From: CAYJBH01 sp964368625 | Lineage (GTDB): Bacteria; Bacillota; Clostridia; Oscillospirales; Ruminococcaceae | Direction: 5' to 3' | NCBI GenBank assembly: GCA_964368625.1 | Contig: CAYJBH010000007.1 | Span: 1-64,000, forward strand | Length of the DNA: 64,000 nt | The notes under the pieces: generated by a model | The model's database searches: none | Told to the model about the DNA's origin: nothing | Seen by the model: the letters and a program-made list of their open reading frames with translations, nothing else | Part shown: positions 34,946 through 42,997 of the stretch, piece after piece | Numbering within the stretch: position 1 is the first letter of the stretch | Layout of the letters: each line of letters starts with the position of its first letter | Program-made: the position numbers and the translations under genes

Positions 34946-36448
34946 CTAAAACATCATGTTATCTACATATGCATCCATAAAAACAGGATCGGTTGAGTTT
35001 TCGTAGGTTGTTGCGCCGTCTGCCATTATTTGTGAGTTCTCCCAAAGCGGTTTAGAAAGCAGAAGCATAGAGGCACCGGAAAGTGCGGCATTTCCTAAAA
35101 CTTCGGCTTTGTCAACAAGTTCAGATGGAATAAGTCCTATCTTTGCAGCATTAGCTATGTTTATATTACTGCCAAATCCTCCGGCAATATATAATCTTTT
35201 CACATCCTTTATTTTGATATCGGCACGGGCTAGCAAAGCCTCAATTCCTGCCGCAAGCGAAGCCTTGGCAAGCTGCACCATTCTGATATCCTTTTGTGTA
35301 AACAAAACGTTAGCAACGTTATTGCCACTGCTCAGAACAAAATCATCCTCTAACAGCCCCGTTTCGTCCAGCTCTTCGGTGGTGAGCAGACAGGCAATTA
35401 AATCAATAACCCCACTACCACATATACCGATAGGCTCAACACCACCTAAAACTTCCGGAACAATTATATTATTATCTATGGCAACACGATAAACAGCACC
35501 TGTTTTTCCCATCATTCCGCTACTTAGTGTAGCACCTTCAAAGGCGGGGCCCATCGCGGTGGAGCAGCAAAAGAGTTCGTTGTTATGCCAAAGAGCAAGC
35601 TCACCATTAGTACCGATATCAGCAAGTAGTGCAGTTTCGTTTTTTTCACACATTCCGCTTGCAAGTATGGCAGTTGTTATATCGGCACCTATAAACGCTG
35701 AGATGCAACGCGGGAGATAAACCTCAGCCGATGGACAGCAGGCAAAAAAACCGGGAGAAAGCCGTTCACCAAATAGTCTATCAGCCTCAAACGGCGCATG
35801 AGAAAGCGGTTCTGGGTCATGGTTTGTTAACAGATAGAGCATGGTGGTATTACCTGTTACCACCATCATATCAATGTCGTTTCGGTCGATACCGGATTTT
35901 TGTATTAGCTCGTCGACAAGCTCGCAGATTCCATCCTTAATACAGTCGGCAAGAGCCTGTCCGTCTCCGGCAAGACTTTTTTCCATTCTGGAAATAACAT
36001 CTGCACCAAAGGATGCCTGTGGATTTTTATCGCTCGCCTCGGACAATAGAGAACCTGTGCCATAAAGCTGTAGCGCAAGGGTGGTTGTTCCGATATCTAC
36101 AGATATTCCGTATCTATCAAAGGAGGGGTTTTGCTCAAACTCCGGCATAAATCCTCCAACACTAACAGCAATCTCACTAGTTGTCGATTGCAAAAGCTCG
36201 CAGTCGCCTAAAACATGGCAACAACAGGCAAGGCGAATGCCTGCATTGCGCTGTTGTTCGCTTAATAAAATCATCTCTTCGTTAGAGGGTTTTGAAACAT
36301 CTCCGGTAATTGTTACTAAACATTTACCACATCGACGTTTTCCCGCACATGGTTGGTCGAAATGCTCGTGAAGATGGGTAATCTCACCAAGTAGAGCGCC
36401 CTTTTCACAGCTGATAATGCCGTCTGCGGTTTTTATGTTAACAGTCAT
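34946..36448 (-). CDS. Reductive activator of corrinoid enzymes (2Fe-2S ferredoxin + ASKHA domain, RACE/RamA-like)
   Basis: 500 residues. The N terminus holds a plant-type [2Fe-2S] domain with Cys34, Cys40, Cys43 and Cys75 (CAGKRRCGKC then LACCC). The rest is an ASKHA ATPase-like module (DUF4445): VDIGTTTLALQL (phosphate 1), VVTGNTTMLYLL, LLADIGTNGELAL, AIGPAFEG-like AMGPAFEG, and IAGGFGSNI. RACE proteins reduce inactive Co(II) corrinoid back to Co(I) using ATP. Its place beside a corrinoid protein and a URO-D methyltransferase fits this exactly. Confidence 0.93.
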   Translation of the reverse strand: MTVNIKTADGIISCEKGALLGEITHLHEHFDQPCAGKRRCGKCLVTITGDVSKPSNEEMILLSEQQRNAGIRLACCCHVLGDCELLQSTTSEIAVSVGGFMPEFEQNPSFDRYGISVDIGTTTLALQLYGTGSLLSEASDKNPQASFGADVISRMEKSLAGDGQALADCIKDGICELVDELIQKSGIDRNDIDMMVVTGNTTMLYLLTNHDPEPLSHAPFEADRLFGERLSPGFFACCPSAEVYLPRCISAFIGADITTAILASGMCEKNETALLADIGTNGELALWHNNELFCCSTAMGPAFEGATLSSGMMGKTGAVYRVAIDNNIIVPEVLGGVEPIGICGSGVIDLIACLLTTEELDETGLLEDDFVLSSGNNVANVLFTQKDIRMVQLAKASLAAGIEALLARADIKIKDVKRLYIAGGFGSNINIANAAKIGLIPSELVDKAEVLGNAALSGASMLLLSKPLWENSQIMADGATTYENSTDPVFMDAYVDNMMF

Positions 36449-36479
36449 TTCTGTTGCCGGTTCCTTTCGTGCTTTACAA

Positions 36480-37376
36480 TTATGTTTCTTTTTTTATTAA
36501 ATCGGGATACCATTCAATAGCCGTTAAAACCGCCTTGCGTAGCGGCATTCCTTTTCCGGCAAGAAGAACAAGCTGGCCTCCTGCCTTGCCACCCCAGGGG
36601 GTTATGGATAGCTGTGGGCCGGTGCAGTCTACCAACATTGCACCCTCGGTGGTCATTATAAAGCCCTTTATTCTATAGCAACTCTCGGTTAGATATGCTA
36701 TACATCTATCAAGCTGTGTTCGTGATATTTTAGAATCAAATTGTAAGGTTACCTTTTGCAGTGTAATATCCGCAGAGCAAAGAACCTCGTCTAGATATAT
36801 GTCGGCAGAAAGAAGGGAGAGCCATTCCGGCTTTAGCTCGCCATAGCTACAGTGCTTAATCTTAGCGGCAGGATTAGCCTCTAAAATTAAACCTTCGGTC
36901 TGCTCTATCTGCTCCTCGCTTGCAAGATCTATCTTGTTTATCAAGACAAGTGATGAGACTGCAAGCTGGCGGCGGCTAACCTCGGCGGTAGAAAACACCT
37001 TAACAAGCCTTGCGGCATCGGCAAGGCAGATACTGCCCTTATAGTTTATCATAGGAAAGTCGGAAAGAACCTTGCGAACATTGGTAGGATCGGAAAGGCC
37101 GCTTGCCTCGGTTATAATAATATCCGGCTGAGCCTTAATTGCATTATGAAGCTCTGCCTCAAATTTATCGAGACGGCAGGCACAGAATATTGAACCGTTG
37201 TTAATCTCGGCAAGTGCTAATCCAAGCTCTCGAACCAGCTCACCGTCTACCCCTTGGCTTCCAAACTCGTTAATTATAAGGTAGATGCGGCGGTCAGAAA
37301 ACTGCCGCACCAACCTTTTTAAAAATGTGGTCTTACCGGCTCCGAGAAAGCCGGTAACCAGATAAAAATCTATCAT
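36480..37376 (-). CDS. CobW/P47K-family G3E GTPase
   Basis: 298 residues. Walker A GFLGAGKTT at 9-17, the G3 region ITEASGLSDP and NKID for guanine specificity. The canonical metal motif CxCC is changed: residues 61-68 read GSIFCACR, with Cys65 and Cys67 only. COG0523 GTPases deliver metals or cofactors (Zn, Co/cobalamin, Ni). Here the gene sits between the RACE activator and the methyltransferase, with a 1-base gap to the latter, so a role in cofactor or metal loading of the corrinoid/Zn methyltransferase system is a reasonable inference. Confidence 0.9.
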   Translation of the reverse strand: MIDFYLVTGFLGAGKTTFLKRLVRQFSDRRIYLIINEFGSQGVDGELVRELGLALAEINNGSIFCACRLDKFEAELHNAIKAQPDIIITEASGLSDPTNVRKVLSDFPMINYKGSICLADAARLVKVFSTAEVSRRQLAVSSLVLINKIDLASEEQIEQTEGLILEANPAAKIKHCSYGELKPEWLSLLSADIYLDEVLCSADITLQKVTLQFDSKISRTQLDRCIAYLTESCYRIKGFIMTTEGAMLVDCTGPQLSITPWGGKAGGQLVLLAGKGMPLRKAVLTAIEWYPDLIKKET

Positions 37377-37377
37377 T

Positions 37378-38736
37378 TTACAGATACTTGTTTATCGCCG
37401 CCTCTAATTCCTCCTTAGAAGGGATGATGGACGAAAATTGTAGTTCACCATTGATATAGATAGATGGAAGGTTAGAAACGCCCATCTTTTTGCAACGAAC
37501 AATGTTTTCTTTGTAGATAAACTTATGCTCAACAACATCAATCTTGTCCCCATAGCTCTCCTTAGCTACGTCGGCTGCGCCCATCATGTAGGTGCAGGCG
37601 GCACAGGTAGCGCTATCGAGGGTTAAAACCTCAACAAGAGGCTTTGTTAGAGAAGCATAGTCCGGTAGCTCAACATCAACATCAAGGTCGCCGGCAACAT
37701 AGTTTTTCACCATTTCGGCAATGGCATCGGTATCTAAAACAGCCTGTGCAGCACCGATGGTATTTTCAACCGGTACATCATAGGGCATATCACAGCCGGG
37801 GGCTACAATAAAGTTTTTATACTCAGAAAGCTTTGCAAGCATGTCGATTACATACTTCATGTTATCCTGTTGTGAGCCGTGGAGCATTACCGAGGTTAAC
37901 GGAATATTTCCGCCTATAACGATGTTGTAACGATCGCAGATTTCCTTTGCCGCCATAATGTCAACATTCTCGTCAACACTTATTGAATCGGGGTTAGTTT
38001 GGCACATTACATCTATATTTCGTGTTGCATTACCACAAACGAAGAATGAAGAGTATACCTTCTTCTCGTTGCGAAGATAGCTGAACATTTCGGTATAAGG
38101 TTTTGTTAAAAATTCTTCAAAATGATCAGAAGATATCTGAGAAACCAGGGGATCAACCACTGCAATTATATCCATTCCGGCATCGATATACATATCGGCA
38201 ACCTTTAATGCAGCTTTTTTGCAGAAGTCGAGCAGCTCGATAACATACTCATCATCATCGAACATATCCATGAAGATATCGTTGCCACGTAGATGGCTAG
38301 CAAGGGTAAATGGTCCGCAGATAATGCCGTAAAGTGCTGTTGTGTCGCCAACCTCTTTCTTAAGGCGTCGCATACCTGAAAGAACCATCGGAAGACGTCC
38401 GCTCTGTTCGGTAGGCAGGGTGCATTCACAGGGTATGTTCATGGTATCTGCAAGTGGATGCGAGGAAACACTTGGAGGGCAGTCTTTGGCCCAACGAAGC
38501 TCACAACCAAGAATTTCGGCCTCTATTTGCAGGTCAAACATAACAGGTTGACCGTCCGGTTTATAGAGCTTGTTAACTTCTAACAGTGCGGCTACCATGC
38601 TATCCTCATCGGATAAAAACTTTTCGGCATCAACGCCGGTAAGCAGACCTGCATGAACTCCGGCAAACGGTACCCATGGTGCACGAGGTGTAGTCTTGTG
38701 GTCTAAGGTTGCAAAAAGCAATTCTTTTGGTGTCAT
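37378..38736 (-). CDS. URO-D family methyltransferase fused to a C-terminal thioredoxin-like domain
   Basis: 452 residues from ATG 38734-38736 (AAGGAG 8 bases upstream; a longer frame to 38847 has no site). Residues 1 to about 345 are a MtaA/CmuA-like uroporphyrinogen decarboxylase fold (MTPKELLFATLDHK; MDIIAVVDPLVSQISSDHF; VIGGNIPLTSVMLHG; IVAPGCDMPYDVP). After a linker, about 370-452 is a thioredoxin-like domain with a CAAC redox motif (Cys378, Cys381) and a probable cis-Pro in NLPSIYING (Pro424). The gene lies between the corrinoid protein and the CobW gene. It probably transfers a methyl group to or from the corrinoid protein; the fused redox domain is unusual for this role. Confidence 0.9.
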   Translation of the reverse strand: MTPKELLFATLDHKTTPRAPWVPFAGVHAGLLTGVDAEKFLSDEDSMVAALLEVNKLYKPDGQPVMFDLQIEAEILGCELRWAKDCPPSVSSHPLADTMNIPCECTLPTEQSGRLPMVLSGMRRLKKEVGDTTALYGIICGPFTLASHLRGNDIFMDMFDDDEYVIELLDFCKKAALKVADMYIDAGMDIIAVVDPLVSQISSDHFEEFLTKPYTEMFSYLRNEKKVYSSFFVCGNATRNIDVMCQTNPDSISVDENVDIMAAKEICDRYNIVIGGNIPLTSVMLHGSQQDNMKYVIDMLAKLSEYKNFIVAPGCDMPYDVPVENTIGAAQAVLDTDAIAEMVKNYVAGDLDVDVELPDYASLTKPLVEVLTLDSATCAACTYMMGAADVAKESYGDKIDVVEHKFIYKENIVRCKKMGVSNLPSIYINGELQFSSIIPSKEELEAAINKYL

Positions 38737-38844
38737 TATAAAAACTCCTTGTATGATTATTAATTTTTTAAGATTTATAGCGTAGCCTACTCTATTTTTG
38801 GGTACAGAAATCCGTCCCACGGAGAGAAAGTTCGCCGGGGTCAT

Positions 38845-38868
38845 CATCGGGAGGGATACCTCCCGATG
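38845..38868. repeat. Perfect GC-rich palindrome between corrinoid-protein and methyltransferase genes
   Basis: A 10-bp perfect stem CATCGGGAGG/CCTCCCGATG with a GATA loop, no U tail. It lies in the 166-base spacer of the operon, and may adjust relative mRNA levels or be a dispersed repeat. Confidence 0.6.
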
Positions 38869-38902
38869 TTAACTTATATATTATGTGAATTATTTTTTGG
38901 AA

Positions 38903-39541
38903 TTATGCGCCTTTGCAAATTTCAACAGCTACATCAGCAGCACTTGCAGCGTCAGATGTGTATCTGTCTGCACCTATCTGCTGGCAATATGCATCGGTTA
39001 CAGGAGCGCCACCAATCATAATGCTAACTTTATCACGAAGACCGGATTCCTCTAAAGCCTTAACTACATCTGCCATTACACCCATGGTGGTTGTAAGTAG
39101 TGCGCTACAGCAGATTATATCGCAGTTTTCATCCCTTGCAGTATTTACAAATGTTTCGGGAGATACGTCGGTTCCAAGATCGACAACCTCAAGACCTTTG
39201 CCTTCCATCATCATCTTTACAAGGTTCTTGCCGATGTCATGTAGGTCGCCTTTAACGGTTCCGATACAAACCTTGCCGTTAGCCTTTACGCCAGATTCTG
39301 CAAGAAGTGGCTTTAGCAGAGAGGCACCCATGTTCATTGCACGTGCGGCAACCAAAACCTCAGGTACAAAAACCTCGTTGTTTTTAAACTTCTCACCAAT
39401 TATGCCCATACCTGAAAGAAGACCTTCGTCGAGAATTAGCTTAGCATCCATTCCCTCGTCGATAGCCTGCTGAACCAAAGCCTTAACATCTTTTGCCTTA
39501 CCTTTTTGTAGCATCTCGGAAATTTGTTGTAGTAGTTCCAT
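38903..39541 (-). CDS. Corrinoid (B12-binding) methyltransferase protein
   Basis: 212 residues, MtaC/MtbC/MtvC-like. The N-terminal helical cap domain (1-85) is followed by the B12-binding Rossmann domain with the DxHxxG motif at 99-104 (His101 is the lower cobalt ligand), SALLTTTMGVM (the SxL motif) and GGAPVTDAYCQQIGAD (the GG motif). It shuttles methyl groups between a donor-specific methyltransferase and an acceptor. It is the first gene of the minus-strand corrinoid operon and is divergent from a PocR-AraC regulator. Confidence 0.95.
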   Translation of the reverse strand: MELLQQISEMLQKGKAKDVKALVQQAIDEGMDAKLILDEGLLSGMGIIGEKFKNNEVFVPEVLVAARAMNMGASLLKPLLAESGVKANGKVCIGTVKGDLHDIGKNLVKMMMEGKGLEVVDLGTDVSPETFVNTARDENCDIICCSALLTTTMGVMADVVKALEESGLRDKVSIMIGGAPVTDAYCQQIGADRYTSDAASAADVAVEICKGA

Positions 39542-39611
39542 GATAATAGTACTCCCAATTAATTATTTTAAACTTGTGTTTATTATAATACAACTAAAAG
39601 ATTAATATTTC

Positions 39612-39640
39612 TTGCAATTTTCATCACTGTTTGGTAAAAT
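39612..39640 (+). promoter_or_regulatory. Promoter of the PocR-AraC regulator gene
   Basis: TTGCAA (39612-39617), a 17-base spacer and TAAAAT (39635-39640), about 40 bases before the TTG start at 39680. Confidence 0.55.
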
Positions 39641-39679
39641 TATGACATGATGATAAATATTTACCATTAGAGGTTCGTT

Positions 39680-40906
39680 TTGGAGATAATAAATATTGCA
39701 CGGGAATGTGCCGATGCCTTTAACAAGGCGAGCGGAATAGGATGTACCGTAACCGATAATTCAGATAATAATGTGGCAGAGTTTGGCTACGGTATAAGAA
39801 GTTGTGAACTTTGCAGCGCAATGGGTCACAATAAGTCGAGGTGCGATGATGCTCATGCTTACGGCATGAACGAGGCAGAACGATTTGGCGGAAGATATAT
39901 TTATTACTGCCCTATGGGGCTTGTCTGCTTTGTTTCACCTATTCAGGGGGAGTTGCAGGCTGCAGCCAGAATTACAGCAGGCCCATTCTTTATGGTAGAA
40001 CGAGAGGATTATATCGACTGCGAAATGGACGACCTTTCGAATGATTGCAAAAAAAAAGCAATTGAGGTTGCAGGTAAAATACCGGTTGTTCCTCCACCGC
40101 GAATAGAGCATCTTTCTAAATTGCTTTTTATGTCGGCAAGCTATATGAATAACAAGCTATCCCTAGATATGCTTAACGATAGATTGCAGTCTCGGCAGAT
40201 ACAGGAAAAGATAGGTGGCTATATACATCAGTTAAAGGGGGAAGAGCGAGCAAGCTATCCCATGGAAAAGGAGAAGGCGTTGTTAAAGGCGGTAGAAAAG
40301 GGCGATAAACCGCTTGCACAGGATTTGTTAAACCAGCTACTCGGCCATATTATGTTTTCCACAGGCTACGATTTCGAGCAGATTAAGGCTAGAACCTATG
40401 GACTTATGGTGCTTATAGGACGAGCCGCAACCGATGCCGGAGCAGACCCGGAATATGCACTCTCGGTAGGGGACGAAGGGCTTAGAGCTATATCCGGCTT
40501 TAAAAACGGAGAGCAACTTTGCCTGTGGCTATCAAAAACCGTAAACTCACTGATGGACAAAATTTTTAAATACCGAGAAGCACCGCACGCCTCAATCATC
40601 AGACGTTGCACCGAATATATCGAAAAGAATTATCAGGAACACATAACCCTAGAGAGTATGGCGGCTGTAATATATCTATCAGAGGCGTACCTTTCCAGAA
40701 TATTTCGCAAAGAAACCGGACAAAGCTTCACCGAGTACCTCAACAGAATGAGGATAGAGCAGAGCAAGGAGATGCTTCGATTAAAGAGCAATAGAATTGT
40801 AGATGTTGCGGCGGCGGTAGGATTTGAGGATCAAAGTTATTTTACCAAAGTTTTTAAAAAACACACCGGAATAACCCCCGGACACTATCGTGAGCGGATA
40901 GGGTAA
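39680..40906 (+). CDS. PocR-domain AraC-family regulator of the corrinoid locus
   Basis: 408 residues from TTG 39680, with AGAGG 7 bases upstream. The PocR domain (about 5-165) contains Cys motifs (SCELCSAMG, RCDDAH, YYCPMGLVCF). A middle helical region (about 190-300) follows, and the C-terminal AraC double HTH (about 308-405) has EAYLSRIFRKETGQSFTEYL and VDVAAAVGFEDQSYFTKVFKKHTGITPGHYR. It diverges from the corrinoid-protein gene and so probably activates the methyl-transfer operon on sensing its substrate. It is a longer relative of the regulator at 25757. Confidence 0.92.
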   Translation: MEIINIARECADAFNKASGIGCTVTDNSDNNVAEFGYGIRSCELCSAMGHNKSRCDDAHAYGMNEAERFGGRYIYYCPMGLVCFVSPIQGELQAAARITAGPFFMVEREDYIDCEMDDLSNDCKKKAIEVAGKIPVVPPPRIEHLSKLLFMSASYMNNKLSLDMLNDRLQSRQIQEKIGGYIHQLKGEERASYPMEKEKALLKAVEKGDKPLAQDLLNQLLGHIMFSTGYDFEQIKARTYGLMVLIGRAATDAGADPEYALSVGDEGLRAISGFKNGEQLCLWLSKTVNSLMDKIFKYREAPHASIIRRCTEYIEKNYQEHITLESMAAVIYLSEAYLSRIFRKETGQSFTEYLNRMRIEQSKEMLRLKSNRIVDVAAAVGFEDQSYFTKVFKKHTGITPGHYRERIG

Positions 40907-40912
40907 AAGAGG

Positions 40913-42274
40913 CTACACTCTTTCTCTTGTTAACTTCTTTGCAAAATCGGTTTTATTTACCTTTACGGCAGCCACTATGCATTTTAACAGCTGGTCTGAT
41001 TTTAGAAAGAAGAAAACGATTACAGGGTCAAGTTTCCATACATATGCGGCGAGTAGCGAGAGTGGAATAACAATTCCCCACTGAAAAACAGAATCGTTAT
41101 ACAAAACAAATTTTGTGTCGCCTGCACCCCTAACGATACCTACAAGGCATGCCACCTGGTAGCTGGTTCCGACTATAGCTATGCTCCAAACATTTAAAAA
41201 TCCATCGGTGATTGCCCTTGTCTCACTTGAAAGTGTATATAAACTTAAGATAGGTTCCTTTATAAAAAATAACAAACTGCCGGCGAATACACCTAAAACA
41301 ATAAATATAACCTGTAAGGTTTTGGTATACTCCTTAAGCTTTTTGAAATTACCCTCACCTACCGTTCTGCCAACTATAACGCCGGTAGCATTAGAAGCAC
41401 TGTAGGAAAAGACTGAGGATATCTGAAATATGGTTACCGACACCGAGTTTGCCGTTATAACCGCAGGCCCAAGGTGGCCTAAAATTGCCAGCTGAACGCT
41501 CATTGCAACGCCCCACATAGCGTTTGAGATAATAACCGGAATGCCTACCTTGATGTAATCTTTAAACAAAATGGGGTCTACATGTCCAAAGGAAGAAAGG
41601 GTAAGCTTTAGTTTTTTATCAAACCTTTTAAGATAAATAACAACAACAATAAATTCAATTATTCTAGCTGTTAGTGTTGCTATTGCCGCACCCTGAACTC
41701 CGAGTCTCGGTGCACCAAAATTCCCGTAAATTAATATATAGTTTAATAGAACATTGATAATAAGGGTAGACATGGATATATAAAATCCTATCTTAACCGT
41801 TTCAACACTTCTAAGTCCTGCCAAAAGGGTATTTGTAAGTGCAAAAAGAATATAGGAAAAAGAGATGATTTGTATATACTTAACCCCTTCGGTAATAACG
41901 GCCTCGTCTGAGGTGAAAAGAGAAATGGTGGATTCTGGGAAGATAAATGCAACCGCCCCAACAACAGCCGAGATTAAACAGGCTGTTTTGGTAGCACAGT
42001 TTATTATCATCTTAATTGCGTCCATGTCCTTGATTCCCCAATATTGTGAGGACAAAACAACTATACCCTCGCCAACGCCGAGAACGATCATGTTAAGAAC
42101 AAACTGAATCTGAATTGCAAGCGAAACTCCCGCTAATGCGGGCTCGGAATAGTTTCCCAGCATAACATTATCGGCAAGTGAAACAGCTGTAGTTACAAGA
42201 CTTTGCAACACCATAGCCGCCATTAGCGAAAAAAAGTTTTTATAAAAACCCGAATCTTTTACAAAAATCGACAT
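40913..42274 (-). CDS. MATE-family efflux transporter
   Basis: 453 residues, about 12 transmembrane helices in two similar halves. MATE proteins export cationic drugs or metabolites using Na+ or H+. Typical elements are an early ADNVMLGNYSEPALAGVSLA (TM2 loop) and the second-half VSVTIFQISSVFSYSASNATGVIVGRTVGEG. It ends 6 bases from the convergent PocR-AraC gene. The substrate is unknown. Confidence 0.92.
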   Translation of the reverse strand: MSIFVKDSGFYKNFFSLMAAMVLQSLVTTAVSLADNVMLGNYSEPALAGVSLAIQIQFVLNMIVLGVGEGIVVLSSQYWGIKDMDAIKMIINCATKTACLISAVVGAVAFIFPESTISLFTSDEAVITEGVKYIQIISFSYILFALTNTLLAGLRSVETVKIGFYISMSTLIINVLLNYILIYGNFGAPRLGVQGAAIATLTARIIEFIVVVIYLKRFDKKLKLTLSSFGHVDPILFKDYIKVGIPVIISNAMWGVAMSVQLAILGHLGPAVITANSVSVTIFQISSVFSYSASNATGVIVGRTVGEGNFKKLKEYTKTLQVIFIVLGVFAGSLLFFIKEPILSLYTLSSETRAITDGFLNVWSIAIVGTSYQVACLVGIVRGAGDTKFVLYNDSVFQWGIVIPLSLLAAYVWKLDPVIVFFFLKSDQLLKCIVAAVKVNKTDFAKKLTRERV

Positions 42275-42407
42275 AAACCTATATCCTAAAAAAATGCACT
42301 GTGCTTATTTTAGCATATAGGTTTAGCTTTGTATACAATAAAAGTATTAATTATTTTGCTTTTTGTCCTATGATTATGTTATTTCGCTTATATCGAAAAT
42401 TTGAAAA

Positions 42408-42947
42408 TTATACAATTTTTGCATTTAAAACGTTCTTTATATGTTCTATGGCCATAACATGCCCATCTTGGTTAAAACTTGCAACACCATCTTTATGTAA
42501 AACAATGTTGTAACCTAAATTGTATGCCTCTATCGCTGTATGTAACACGCAGATATCGGTGCATACCCCTACAAGGTGAAGTTCTTTAACCTGTCGTTCA
42601 TGCAACTTTAATGCAAGAGGTGTTGCTGCAAAGGCGGAATATCGTTGTTTTTCTATGCCTATAAAACGATTAGGGTTAACATCTAAAACAACTGAATTTA
42701 CCTTACCGTAGAGTAGACGACCTTTTTCATCGTAGCAATGAGCCGGAAACATATCCTTTTCGCCATTATACTCATCATGTTCGTTATGATTATCGGTTGC
42801 TACTACTACAAAGCCATCATCCTTAATAAATTTTTCAACTAAATCAGCAATATAACCCTCAATAGCTTGGCCCGGTTCACCGCATGTTAGTCGGCCATCT
42901 GTTGCTACAAAGTCATTAACATAGTCGATTATGATTAAAGCTTTCAT
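42408..42947 (-). CDS. Isochorismatase-family cysteine hydrolase (nicotinamidase-like)
   Basis: 179 residues. The isochorismatase-like hydrolase fold is seen with Asp8 (IIIDYVNDF), a Lys before RYSAF, and the nucleophile Cys in VGVCTDICVLHTA, the Asp/Lys/Cys triad of nicotinamidases. Metal ligands D/H are suggested by TDNHNEHDEYN. The probable reaction is nicotinamide to nicotinate and ammonia for NAD salvage, but related amidases look the same. It is a single gene, and an A/T-rich tract lies downstream. Confidence 0.85.
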   Translation of the reverse strand: MKALIIIDYVNDFVATDGRLTCGEPGQAIEGYIADLVEKFIKDDGFVVVATDNHNEHDEYNGEKDMFPAHCYDEKGRLLYGKVNSVVLDVNPNRFIGIEKQRYSAFAATPLALKLHERQVKELHLVGVCTDICVLHTAIEAYNLGYNIVLHKDGVASFNQDGHVMAIEHIKNVLNAKIV

Positions 42948-42997
42948 CTATGTTGTTCCCCTTAAAAAATATCACAAATCTGCACTTAATTATAAGC

